From: Promicromonospora sp042731755 | GTDB taxonomy: Bacteria > Actinomycetota > Actinomycetes > Actinomycetales > Cellulomonadaceae | NCBI RefSeq assembly: GCF_042731755.1 | Contig: NZ_JBHWLR010000018.1 | Coordinates: 1-64,000, forward strand | Length of the DNA: 64,000 nucleotides | Direction: 5' to 3' | In this document: positions 25,161 through 32,636 of the stretch, piece after piece | Position numbering within the stretch: position 1 is the stretch's first letter | Layout of the letters: every line of letters starts with the position of its first letter | Notes under the pieces: model-generated | What the model was told of the DNA's origin: nothing | The model's input: the letters and a program-made list of their open reading frames with translations, nothing else | Databases searched by the model: none | Made by a program: the position numbers and the translations under genes

Positions 25161-25229
25161 GCCGGAGGCGCAGCGCAGGGTGGGGGCCGAGGAACGAGGC
25201 ACGCGCCCGGAGCGGAGCCGCAGGCTCAG
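25157..25229 (+). repeat. 73-bp element, copy A (overlaps smpB stop)
   Basis: The element runs from CTGAGCC to GGCTCAG, which are perfect 7-bp inverted termini, with a GC-rich core containing GCAGCGCAGGGTGGGGGCCG. Its TGA is the stop codon of smpB. Copy B follows in tandem and copy C lies at 57775-57847. No coding potential is evident. Confidence 0.85.
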
Positions 25230-25247
25230 CCGACAGACAAGTAGGGC

Positions 25248-25320
25248 CTGAGCCGGTCTCGCAGCGCAGGGTGGGGGCCGAGGGACGAGGCACGCGCCCG
25301 GAGCGGAGCCGCAGGCTCAG
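25248..25320 (+). repeat. 73-bp element, copy B (tandem)
   Basis: This has the same length and termini as copy A, differing at a few positions (CGGTCTCG for CGGAGGCG, GGGAC for GGAAC). Copies are joined by an 18-nt linker, CCGACAGACAAGTAGGGC, giving a 91-bp tandem period. With copy A and its partial neighbour it fills the smpB-ssrA spacer. Confidence 0.85.
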
Positions 25321-25338
25321 CCGACAGACAAGCAGAGC

Positions 25339-25357
25339 CTGAGCCGGTCTCGCAGCG
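25339..25357 (+). repeat. 73-bp element, truncated third unit
   Basis: The first 19 bases of a third unit (CTGAGCCGGTCTCGCAGCG) recur exactly one 91-bp period after copy B and then diverge, so the array ends in a truncation before the ssrA promoter region. Confidence 0.7.
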
Positions 25358-25455
25358 AGCCGTGGCGGAAATAACGTTCCCTGCCAGGGCGTTGATCACC
25401 TAGACTGGGAACACTTCACGGGCGAGAGCTCGGGGAGCTGGTTGAAAAATCCATA

Positions 25456-25821
25456 GGGGCTGATCGGTTTCGACGGTGGTCGTGCTTCGAGGAGAAGCGG
25501 GCCGAGGATGCAGGCTTATCTCGTAAACGATGCCTGTAAACCAATAGTTGCCGATAACTCGCGCAACGACTTCGCCCTCGCCGCCTGAGCGAGCCCGAAG
25601 TCCGTGGGCCCGGAGTCTGCTTTCGCTCCGGTAGTCCGCGTCATCTAGAAAGCCACTGCTCGTAGCTCTCGTCATCGGGGCCACGGGAACACTTAGGTGA
25701 CTGGGCCTGTCCGCGAACGTGTCTGCGCGAGCGCGGGGGCCGAGAAAATCCATAGCAGACTGCGCCCGGAGAAGTCCTCGTCAACCGATACCGGACCCGG
25801 GTTCGATTCCCGGCAGCTCCA
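25456..25821 (+). ncRNA. ssrA: Transfer-messenger RNA (tmRNA)
   Basis: The 5' end GGGGCTGATCGGTTTCGAC pairs through GGGGCTG with CAGCTCC (25814-25820) to form the tRNA-like acceptor stem. The T-arm GGGTTCGATTCCC is present, and the discriminator is A at 25821; CCA is not encoded. The tag reading frame runs 25550-25588 and encodes ADNSRNDFALAA then TGA, ending in the ALAA degron recognised by ClpXP. Length is about 366 nt. A TAGACT at 25401-25406 may be the -10, giving a precursor trimmed by RNase P. A strong terminator follows. Confidence 0.95.
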
Positions 25822-25839
25822 CTCGATACCCCTGTGGCC

Positions 25840-25871
25840 GAAGGCCTCGCCGGTGTTCCGGCGAGGCCTTC
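25840..25871 (+). terminator. ssrA terminator
   Basis: A perfect 14-bp stem (25840-25853 with 25858-25871) closed by a TGTT loop, 18 nt after the tmRNA 3' end. Confidence 0.85.
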
Positions 25872-25912
25872 GTCGTGCCCGGGGTCTGCGCCGGTCCGAT
25901 CGCGTGGCCCGC

Positions 25913-26578
25913 CTACCCGACGTCCTGCAGCGCCGACTGCACGACGACCGTGTCGGCGCCGTACGTGTCGTCGGCGTAGCGCTGGATGCTCCCGTCGTCG
26001 TAGACGACCGTCACCCAGACGTAGCCGTTCTCGACCCAGCCGGCGAGGGCGTCGAGGTCGCCGTACACCTCGTCGTGCAGCTCGTCGGCGGCGGATCCGG
26101 CTCCGGCCGCCCCGGCGTTGTCCGGCGCGAGCCGGGGGTCGTCGGGGGACGCGGGCGGCTCGGCCGGGGCGGGGCCCGTCCCGGTGAGATGGAACGTCTC
26201 GCCGTCCCAGGTGCCCTCCACCGTGTACGTGCCCCAGGTGGTGCCCTGCGCGGACTCCTCGCCCTCGACGGCGTCCCAGTCCCACCCGGCGACCTCGGGT
26301 CCGCCGCCCTGGGGCGGGTACGACTCGGCCAGCCCGCCCAGGCAGAGCTCGGCCGGGCCGTCCCCCTCCTGGAGGACGGTCGTCACGACGCTCACCGCGC
26401 CCGGCGACGCGGGCGTGGGCGGCGCGGACGCCGTCGTGTCGCGGGGCCGGCCCCCGTCCGATGCCGGGCCGTCCGATCCGGGACCTGCCGGGCCGGCGCA
26501 CGCCCCGAGGAGCAGGACCCCGGCCAGGCCGGTACCGAGGACGCGGAGTGGTGCTCGAAACGGGCTCATACCCGGCAT
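25913..26578 (-). CDS. Lipoprotein of unknown function
   Basis: A 221-aa predicted lipoprotein with lipobox LLGAC near residue 27. The mature protein has a low-complexity Gly/Pro/Asp/Ser stretch (~30-60), then a domain rich in Trp/Tyr/Thr (GTTWGTYTVEGTWDGETFHLTG) resembling small periplasmic beta-barrels of unnamed function, and a C-terminal segment GWVENGYVWVTVVYDDGSIQ. I do not recognise a family. Two in-frame ATGs (26578, 26569) are possible, both with weak ribosome-binding sites. It is convergent with ssrA. Confidence 0.75.
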   Translation of the reverse strand: MPGMSPFRAPLRVLGTGLAGVLLLGACAGPAGPGSDGPASDGGRPRDTTASAPPTPASPGAVSVVTTVLQEGDGPAELCLGGLAESYPPQGGGPEVAGWDWDAVEGEESAQGTTWGTYTVEGTWDGETFHLTGTGPAPAEPPASPDDPRLAPDNAGAAGAGSAADELHDEVYGDLDALAGWVENGYVWVTVVYDDGSIQRYADDTYGADTVVVQSALQDVG

Positions 26579-26623
26579 GTGTCCCGAGGCCGACGCCGCT
26601 TGCGCGCGAGCCGCCGGTCAGAT

Positions 26624-26694
26624 GTGCGCTTCTACCCAGTCATTGGGCCCGGAATCACCCCGATTTCGGGCCAGATGGCTGGGTAGAAGCGCAC
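26624..26694. terminator. Long 71-nt hairpin between divergent genes
   Basis: Bases 26624-26639 are perfectly complementary to 26679-26694, and pairing continues with few mismatches through GGGCCCG/CGGGCC to a small loop near 26658. Almost all 71 bases can pair. It lies between divergent transcripts, so a terminator role is not obvious; it could be an insulator, an operator or an inserted element. Confidence 0.6.
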
Positions 26695-26802
26695 TTCGCC
26701 GGGACGACGCCGGCCGTCCCGCCCACTCGACGATCCCGCACCTCCGGGGCACACTGGCAGCGGCGCGGACACCGGGGTCCGCGGCGGAGAGCTGGAGGGC
26801 CC

Positions 26803-28683
26803 ATGGCCGACTACGCGGACGTCTACCGGCGCAGCCTCGCCGACCCCGAGGGCTTCTGGGGCGAGCAGGCGGCCCTCGTCTCGTGGTTCCACAAACCGAC
26901 CCGGGTGCTCGACGGCGACAGTGCGCCGTTCTACCGCTGGTTCCCCGACGGGCGGCTCAACACCTGCTACAACGCGCTCGACCGGCACGTCATCGCGGGC
27001 CGCGGCGACCAGACCGCGCTGATCTACGACAGCCCGGTCACCGGCGACTCCGACACGATCAGCTACGCCACCCTTCTGCAGGACGTCGCGGCGTTCGCCG
27101 GCGCCCTGCGCGACCTCGGCGTCGAACAGGGCGACCGCGTGGTGATCTACATGCCCATGGTGCCGGAGGCGGTCGTCGCGATGCTTGCCTGCGCCCGCCT
27201 CGGCGCGGTGCACTCGGTGGTGTTCGGCGGGTTCGCCGCGAACGAGCTGGCCGTGCGGATCGACGACGCGCAGCCCAAGGTCGTGGTGTCGGCGTCCTGC
27301 GGTATCGAGCCCAGCCGGGTCGTGGAGTACAAGCCGCTGCTGGACCGGGCGCTGGAGCTGGCCGACCACCAGCCGTCGTCGTGCGTGGTGCTGCAGCGGC
27401 CGCAGGCCGTCGCCACGCTCGTCGAGGGGCGGGACCTGGACTGGGCGACCGCGATCCACGCCGGGCGCACCAATCCCGCGCCCTGCGCGGAGGTCGCGGC
27501 GACGGACCCGCTCTACATCCTGTACACGTCGGGCACCACGGGCCGGCCCAAGGGGATCGTGCGCGACAACGGCGGGCACGCCGTCGCGCTGGCCTGGTCG
27601 ATGCGCAACATCTACGACATCGAGGCCGGCCAGGTGTGGTGGACGGCGTCCGACGTCGGCTGGGTGGTCGGGCACTCCTACATCGTCTACGGGCCGCTGA
27701 TCGCGGGCGCGACCACCGTGCTCTACGAGGGCAAACCGGTCGGCACGCCGGACGCCGGCGCGTTCTGGCGCGTGGTCGCCGAGTACGGCGTCGAGGCGCT
27801 GTTCACCGCCCCGACCGCGATCCGGGCCATCAAGAAGGAGGACCCGGAGGGGATCCTCGTGGCCGCCCACGACACGACCTCGCTGCGGCACCTGTTCCTC
27901 GCGGGGGAGCGGCTCGACCCCGGCACCTACGAGTGGGCGGGCCGGATCCTCGGCGTGCCTGTCGTCGACCACTGGTGGCAGACCGAGACCGGGTGGGCCG
28001 TGGTCGCCAACCTGCGTGGGCTCGACCCGATGCCCACCCGGGCCGGGTCGCCCTCGGTGCCCGTGCCGGGCTTCGACGTGCAGGTGCTGCTGCCGGACGG
28101 CTCGGTCGCGGGCCCGAACCAGGAGGGGAGCCTCGCGCTCCGGCTGCCGCTGCCGCCCGGGACCCTGCCCACGCTGTGGCGGGACGACGCGCGGTACCTC
28201 TCCTCGTACCTCGCCGCCTTCGACGGCTACTACCTCTCCGGCGACGGCGGCTACGTGGACGACGACGGCTACGTCTACGTGATGGGCCGCACCGACGACG
28301 TCATCAACGTCGCGGGTCACCGCCTGTCGACCGGCGCCATCGAGGGGGTGCTGGCAAGCCATCCCGCCGTGGCCGAGTGCGCGGTGATCGGGGTCGCCGA
28401 CGCGCTCAAGGGGCAGGTGCCGCGCGGGCTCGTGGTGCTCAAGGCCGGGGTCGATCCCGAGGGCGTCGCGGCCGAGCTCGTCGCCGCGGTGCGCGACCAG
28501 ATGGGCCCGGTCGCCGCGTTCAAGGACGTCGAGATCGTCGCCGGGCTGCCCAAGACGCGCTCGGGCAAGATCCTGCGACGCACCATGCGCCAGCTCGCCG
28601 ACGGCGAGCACCCCGCGGTGCCCTCGACGATCGAGGACCCGTCAGTGCTGGCTGCCCTGGAGCCGATCCTCCGCCGGAACTGA
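26803..28683 (+). CDS. Propionyl-CoA synthetase-like AMP-forming acyl-CoA ligase
   Basis: A 626-aa adenylate-forming enzyme of the acetyl/propionyl-CoA synthetase group. It has the N-terminal ACAS segment (WFHKPTRVLD and WFPDGRLNTCYNALDRHV), the P-loop YTSGTTGRPKGIVRDNGGHAV (~240), WQTETGW (~393), and the C-terminal domain with MGRTDDVINVAGHRLSTG and the acetylation-sensitive catalytic lysine in PKTRSGKILRR (~587). The GRPKGIVRDNGGH motif is typical of PrpE/ACSS3-like enzymes, which favour propionate over acetate. A GGAGGG ribosome-binding site precedes the ATG at 26803. It is a single gene between two long hairpins. Confidence 0.9.
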   Translation: MADYADVYRRSLADPEGFWGEQAALVSWFHKPTRVLDGDSAPFYRWFPDGRLNTCYNALDRHVIAGRGDQTALIYDSPVTGDSDTISYATLLQDVAAFAGALRDLGVEQGDRVVIYMPMVPEAVVAMLACARLGAVHSVVFGGFAANELAVRIDDAQPKVVVSASCGIEPSRVVEYKPLLDRALELADHQPSSCVVLQRPQAVATLVEGRDLDWATAIHAGRTNPAPCAEVAATDPLYILYTSGTTGRPKGIVRDNGGHAVALAWSMRNIYDIEAGQVWWTASDVGWVVGHSYIVYGPLIAGATTVLYEGKPVGTPDAGAFWRVVAEYGVEALFTAPTAIRAIKKEDPEGILVAAHDTTSLRHLFLAGERLDPGTYEWAGRILGVPVVDHWWQTETGWAVVANLRGLDPMPTRAGSPSVPVPGFDVQVLLPDGSVAGPNQEGSLALRLPLPPGTLPTLWRDDARYLSSYLAAFDGYYLSGDGGYVDDDGYVYVMGRTDDVINVAGHRLSTGAIEGVLASHPAVAECAVIGVADALKGQVPRGLVVLKAGVDPEGVAAELVAAVRDQMGPVAAFKDVEIVAGLPKTRSGKILRRTMRQLADGEHPAVPSTIEDPSVLAALEPILRRN

Positions 28684-28696
28684 CGCCGGCATCGTT

Positions 28697-28760
28697 GCGT
28701 CGAACGTAGGGTCCGTCGGCGCATGAGCGCTCATGCGGCGAGCGACCCTACGTTCGACGC
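28697..28760. terminator. Compound hairpin downstream of acyl-CoA synthetase
   Basis: A perfect 17-bp stem (28697-28713 with 28744-28760) encloses a second perfect palindrome, CGCATGAGCGCTCATGCG (28720-28737). It lies between the synthetase stop and the leaderless promoter of the GH20 gene, so it probably ends synthetase transcription. Confidence 0.7.
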
Positions 28761-28791
28761 GGGCTGCCGCGTCCGGGCGGGGGTGCCGCGC

Positions 28792-28797
28792 TAGGGT
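28792..28797 (+). promoter_or_regulatory. Leaderless -10 element TAGGGT for GH20 operon
   Basis: TAGGGT ends 7 nt before the GTG at 28805. It sets the GH20 start and the head of the GH20-deacylase transcript. Confidence 0.55.
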
Positions 28798-28804
28798 GTG
28801 CGGC

Positions 28805-30739
28805 GTGCACTCGCCCGGAGATCCTGGCCTTGTTCCCCTGCCTGCGTCGACGCAGGTGCCGGGCGGTTCGGTGCTGCTCCGGGACGGCGCGCGGGTCCTG
28901 ACCGACCCGGCCCTGCGGCCGGCCGCGCGCTGGTGGCGGCGGGTCACGGAGGAGGCCTTCGGGATCGACCTGGTTCCGGTGGCCGAGGGGCCCGCCGACG
29001 TCGTGCTCGCGCTCGCTTCCGACCTGCCCACCGGGGGCTACCGCGTCGAGGTGAACGCGCGGCCTGCGACGGCCGAGGGTGCGGCGACCGCCGCGACCGT
29101 GCGCGTCGAGGCCGCCGACCTCGCCGGCGCCCACGCCGCCGCGCAGACCCTGCGCCAGCTCGCCGGACCCGCGGCGTTCCGCCGGGCGCCCGCGGACTAC
29201 CGGGGCGCGGGCGGCGCGCCGCCAGGGCCGGTGCTCCCGGCCGTGCGGATCGAGGACCATCCGCGGTTCGCCTGGCGCGGCGTGCTGCTCGACGTCGCCC
29301 GCCACTTCCTGCCCAAGCACGACGTGCTGCGGTTCGTCGACCTCGCCGCCGCCCACCGGCTGAACGTGCTGCAGCTCCACCTCACGGACGACCAGGGCTG
29401 GCGCGTGCAGATCGACCGGTACCCCGAGCTGACGCGCACCGGGGCGTGGCGGCGCGAGTCGACCGTCGGCACCTGGCGCACGGGCTCCCGCGACGGCCGT
29501 CCGCACGGCGGCTTCTACACGCAGGACGACCTGCGCGAGATCGTCGCCTACGCCCGCGACCGGGGCATCACCGTGGTTCCCGAGATCGACGTGCCCGGCC
29601 ACGTCGAGGCCGCCGTCGCCGCCTATCCCGAGCTCGGCACGCGCAAGGACCGCAGCGGCGTCCGCACCACCTGGGGCATCAGCCAGGACGTGCTCGACCC
29701 CTCCGAGGGTTCGCTCGCGTTCTTCCGGCACGTGCTCGACGAGGTGCTGGACGTCTTCGACTCGCCCTGGATCGGCCTCGGCGGCGACGAGGTGCCGCCG
29801 ACGCTCTGGCGCGAGTCGCCGCAGATCGTCGAGCGCGCCCGGGCGCTGGGCCTGTTCGGGCCGGACGGCGCCGTCGACGTCGGAAAGCTCCACGGCTGGT
29901 TCGTCGCCCGGCTCGCCGAGCACGTGTCCGCCGCGGGCCGCCGCGCCGTCGTCTGGGACGAGGCCGTCTCGCCCATGCTCCCGCGCGACGTGATCGTCAC
30001 GTCCTGGCGCGGGTACGCCCAGGGCGCGGCCGCGCTCGCCGCGGGGCACGACGTCGTCATGGCGCCCGAGCAGGCCGTCTACCTGGACCACCGGGCCGGC
30101 GAGCACCCCGCGGAACCCATCCCGGTCGGCTTCCTGCGCACGATCGAGGACGTCTACTCCTTCGACCCCCTCCCACCCGCGCTGAGTGCTGGGTATTTGT
30201 TGGGTGAGCACGCCTCGGACCCGCAGATACCCAGCACTCAACGGGAAGAGGGGCGGTTGCTCGGGGCGCAGGCCCAGGTGTGGACCGAGCATCTGGACAG
30301 CGCACGGCGGGTCGACTATGCGACCTATCCCCGGCTGGCCGCGTTCGCCGAGGTCGTCTGGTCGCCGCGCGGCGACCGGGAGCCGGGCTCGGCGGCATCG
30401 AAGGAGTTCCTGGACCGGCTGGAGCGGCACCACCTGCCGCGCCTCGACGCGTACGGCGTCGAGTACCGGCCGCTCGCCGGGCCGCACCCCTGGCAGACCC
30501 GGCCCGGTGTCCAGGGCTACCCGCGGGACCTGGCGGCCGAGACCGCCGTCGGCGGCTGGGCGGGGCTCGGCGGCTGGCGGGAGGACGGCGGCGTCGAGAA
30601 CCTGCCGGAACAGAACCTGCCGGAGCAGACCCCGTCGGACGGGCAGACCTCGCCGGACGAGCAGACCCACTCGGACGAGCCGAGCCCGTCGGACGAGCAG
30701 AGCCCGTCGGACGAGCGGAGCCCCGAGGGCGACGTGTGA
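28805..30739 (+). CDS. GH20 beta-N-acetylhexosaminidase with hairpin-encoded insert
   Basis: A 644-aa glycoside hydrolase family 20 enzyme with no signal peptide, so probably cytoplasmic. N-terminal GH20b domain (~15-140), then the TIM barrel: WRGVLLDVARHFLP, HLTDDQGWRVQI, PEIDVPGH and the catalytic Asp-Glu pair in GLGGDEVPP (~326). It releases GlcNAc from chitobiose or muropeptides. Between DPLPPAL and LLGAQAQVWTEH, where homologues recalled from memory have about 8 residues, this protein has ~25; the extra codons coincide with a 58-nt hairpin (30183-30240). The C-terminus (~600-644) is a degenerate Pro/Ser/Asp/Glu repeat tail. The next gene overlaps by four bases. Confidence 0.92.
   Translation: MHSPGDPGLVPLPASTQVPGGSVLLRDGARVLTDPALRPAARWWRRVTEEAFGIDLVPVAEGPADVVLALASDLPTGGYRVEVNARPATAEGAATAATVRVEAADLAGAHAAAQTLRQLAGPAAFRRAPADYRGAGGAPPGPVLPAVRIEDHPRFAWRGVLLDVARHFLPKHDVLRFVDLAAAHRLNVLQLHLTDDQGWRVQIDRYPELTRTGAWRRESTVGTWRTGSRDGRPHGGFYTQDDLREIVAYARDRGITVVPEIDVPGHVEAAVAAYPELGTRKDRSGVRTTWGISQDVLDPSEGSLAFFRHVLDEVLDVFDSPWIGLGGDEVPPTLWRESPQIVERARALGLFGPDGAVDVGKLHGWFVARLAEHVSAAGRRAVVWDEAVSPMLPRDVIVTSWRGYAQGAAALAAGHDVVMAPEQAVYLDHRAGEHPAEPIPVGFLRTIEDVYSFDPLPPALSAGYLLGEHASDPQIPSTQREEGRLLGAQAQVWTEHLDSARRVDYATYPRLAAFAEVVWSPRGDREPGSAASKEFLDRLERHHLPRLDAYGVEYRPLAGPHPWQTRPGVQGYPRDLAAETAVGGWAGLGGWREDGGVENLPEQNLPEQTPSDGQTSPDEQTHSDEPSPSDEQSPSDERSPEGDV
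30183..30240. repeat. In-frame palindromic insert within GH20
   Basis: TGAGTGCTGGGTAT (30183-30196) and ATACCCAGCACTCA (30227-30240) are perfect reverse complements, and pairing extends inward (TTG/CAG-like pairs, then GGGT/ACCC). The segment is translated as part of the GH20 protein, at residues ~460-479, is less GC-rich than its surroundings and sits exactly where the protein appears longer than relatives. Confidence 0.7.
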
Positions 30740-32403
30740 CCGGCACCGTCCATGTCCGCGGCGCCCGCCTGCCGCAACCCGACGGGACCCTGTCCGAACC
30801 GCTGGACCTGCACGTCGTGCGGGGCCGGATCGCGGCGATCACCCGCGCGGGCGCGCGGGACTTCGCCGCGCCGGACGGCGCCGGACCGGACGACACCGCC
30901 CCGCACGGCACCGCCCCGGACGACACCGCCCCGGACGACACCGCCCCGGACGACACCGCCCCGGACGGCACCGGGCCCGACACCCGGACCCTCGACGCGC
31001 ACGGCCGCGTCGCCCTGCCCGGCTTCGTGGACGCGCACACCCACGCCGAGGCCGCCGTCTTCGAGCCGGACGTGCAGCTCGCGATGCTCCGCCAGGGCAT
31101 CACCACGGTCGTGACCGGCCAGGACGGCGTGTCCTTCGCGCCGTCCGACCCCGCGACCTACGCGTGGGCGAGCACGTACTTCGCCGCGATCGACGGCGAC
31201 CACCCCGCGTTCGCGGGCGGGTCCGTGGGCGACCTCCTGACGACCTACCACCGCACGGTGCCCGTGAACGTCGCGTACCTCGCGCCCCACGGCACCCTCC
31301 GGTACCGGGTGCTGGGGGCGGCGCAGCGCCCGGCGTCGGACGACGAGATCGCGGCCATGGTGAGGCTGCTGGAGCAGGCCCTGGACGACGGCGCCTGCGG
31401 CCTGTCGACCGGGCTGGAGTACGTGCCCGCCGCCTACGCCGACGAGCGGGAGCTGATCGCGCTCGCCCAGGTGGTCGCCGCGCGCGGGCTGCCGCACGTC
31501 AGCCACATGCGCGGCTACGAGGACAAGGGCGTCGCCGGGCTGGACGAGCTGCTGCGGATCGCCCGCGCGTCCGGCGTCGCCACGCACGTGTCCCACCTGC
31601 ACGGTCCCGCCCGCGACCTGCTGGACCACATCGGCGGGGCGCGCGCCGCGGGTCACGACCTGACCTACGACTCCTACCCCTACCTGCGCGGCTGCTCCAT
31701 CCTGTCGATGGTCGCGCTGCCCACGTGGCTCCCCGTGGCCGACGCCGCCGCGACCGTCGCCGCCCTGCGCGACCCCGCTCTCGCCTGGCGCCTGGGCGAG
31801 CACTTCGCCGGCCTCACGGATCTCTGGCCGCGCATCACCTTCGCGTCCGTGCCCGGCATGGAATGGGCCGAGGGCATGACCCTGCCCGACGTCGCGGCCC
31901 GGCTCGGGCGCTCGGCCCCCGACACCGTGGTCGAGATCCTGACGATCACCGCGCTGCGCGCGAGCTGCGTGTTCGCGCAGCCGCCCACCAACTCGCCCGA
32001 GTCGGTCCGCACGCTGGCCGGGTACGAGGGCCACCTCGCCGGGTCCGACGCGATCTACCGGGGCGGCCGGCCGCATCCCCGCGGCTGGGGCGCCTTCGCG
32101 CGGTTCCTCGACGAGCACGTGCGCCGCGGCTCGTGGAGCTGGTGGGACGCGGCCGAGCACCTGTCGGCCCGGGCGGCCCGCCGGTTCGGCCTCGCGGACC
32201 GCGGCCGGCTCGCGCCCGGGGCCGTGGCGGACCTGGTGCTCGTGGACCCCGGCCGGGTCCAGGACGAGGCGACGTACGAGCAGCCGCGCACGCCGGCCAC
32301 GGGCATCGAGGACGTGCTGGTGGCCGGGGTGCCCGTCCTGGCGGACGGCGCCCTCACGGGAGAGACGCCGGGGCACGGCCTGCGGCCCGTCTCAGGTTCG
32401 TGA
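30736..32403 (+). CDS. N-acyl-D-amino-acid deacylase (D-aminoacylase family)
   Basis: A 555-aa amidohydrolase-superfamily enzyme. An N-terminal beta-sandwich piece is followed by the first metal motif GFVDAHTHAE (~99), GQDGVSFAP, a conserved metal-bridging Cys region (GACGLSTGLEY), HVSHMRGYED, VSHLHGPA and a C-terminal ADLVLVDPGRV. Family members remove acyl groups from N-acyl-D-amino acids. An insertion of about seven 5-residue PDDTA-type repeats (~46-80) interrupts the N-terminal domain. The GTG start overlaps the GH20 stop, so the two are probably co-translated. Confidence 0.87.
   Translation: MTGTVHVRGARLPQPDGTLSEPLDLHVVRGRIAAITRAGARDFAAPDGAGPDDTAPHGTAPDDTAPDDTAPDDTAPDGTGPDTRTLDAHGRVALPGFVDAHTHAEAAVFEPDVQLAMLRQGITTVVTGQDGVSFAPSDPATYAWASTYFAAIDGDHPAFAGGSVGDLLTTYHRTVPVNVAYLAPHGTLRYRVLGAAQRPASDDEIAAMVRLLEQALDDGACGLSTGLEYVPAAYADERELIALAQVVAARGLPHVSHMRGYEDKGVAGLDELLRIARASGVATHVSHLHGPARDLLDHIGGARAAGHDLTYDSYPYLRGCSILSMVALPTWLPVADAAATVAALRDPALAWRLGEHFAGLTDLWPRITFASVPGMEWAEGMTLPDVAARLGRSAPDTVVEILTITALRASCVFAQPPTNSPESVRTLAGYEGHLAGSDAIYRGGRPHPRGWGAFARFLDEHVRRGSWSWWDAAEHLSARAARRFGLADRGRLAPGAVADLVLVDPGRVQDEATYEQPRTPATGIEDVLVAGVPVLADGALTGETPGHGLRPVSGS
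30871..30975 (+). repeat. 15-bp coding minisatellite, seven units
   Basis: Seven tandem 15-bp units of the type CCGGACGACACCGCC, several identical, encode PDGAG-PDDTA-PHGTA-PDDTA-PDDTA-PDDTA-PDGTG inside the deacylase. Units keep the reading frame, so copy number can change without frameshift. Confidence 0.9.
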
Positions 32404-32574
32404 CGATCCCCTTCGAGGCCCGGGGGTGTTTCTTTTTTCGGGGGCGGAAGGAGAGGAAAGAAGGAGGGGAGAGGGNNNNNNNNNNCGAGGTTTCGAAACG
32501 CTCCCTTTCGGCCCCTGTCTTCCCCCTTTGGCGGGGACAGAAAGGAGAAAAACCCCGGGCCTCGAAGGGGATCG
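32404..32574. other. Assembly gap inside a palindrome (10 N at 32476-32485)
   Basis: CGATCCCCTTCGAGGCCCGGGG (32404-32425, 22 bases) is the exact reverse complement of 32553-32574, and the two arms flank the 10-N gap. The sequence between is purine- or pyrimidine-biased and unlike the rest of the window, as though base calls degraded in a strong hairpin. It starts immediately after the deacylase stop. Gap size is unknown. I see no gene in 32404-32636. Confidence 0.8.
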
Positions 32575-32636
32575 GCGACCAGCCCGGCGGCCGGACCAGG
32601 TCATCGGCACCTCGGCGCGCACGGCAAGATGGGGGC

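Noticed and set aside
25157..25357. CRISPR array or insertion sequence between smpB and ssrA
   Set aside because: The 18-nt linkers between units are nearly identical rather than variable spacers, and there is no transposase; it is a short tandem repeat element.
25697..26686. Plus-strand open frame across the tmRNA 3' end and the lipoprotein gene
   Set aside because: It begins inside tmRNA and crosses its terminator; no recognisable domain.
26461..26802. N-terminal extension of the acyl-CoA synthetase
   Set aside because: It spans the long hairpin; the ATG at 26803 has a good ribosome-binding site and matches the family N-terminus.
30871..30975. CRISPR array
   Set aside because: The units are contiguous 15-bp coding repeats with no spacers and no cas genes.
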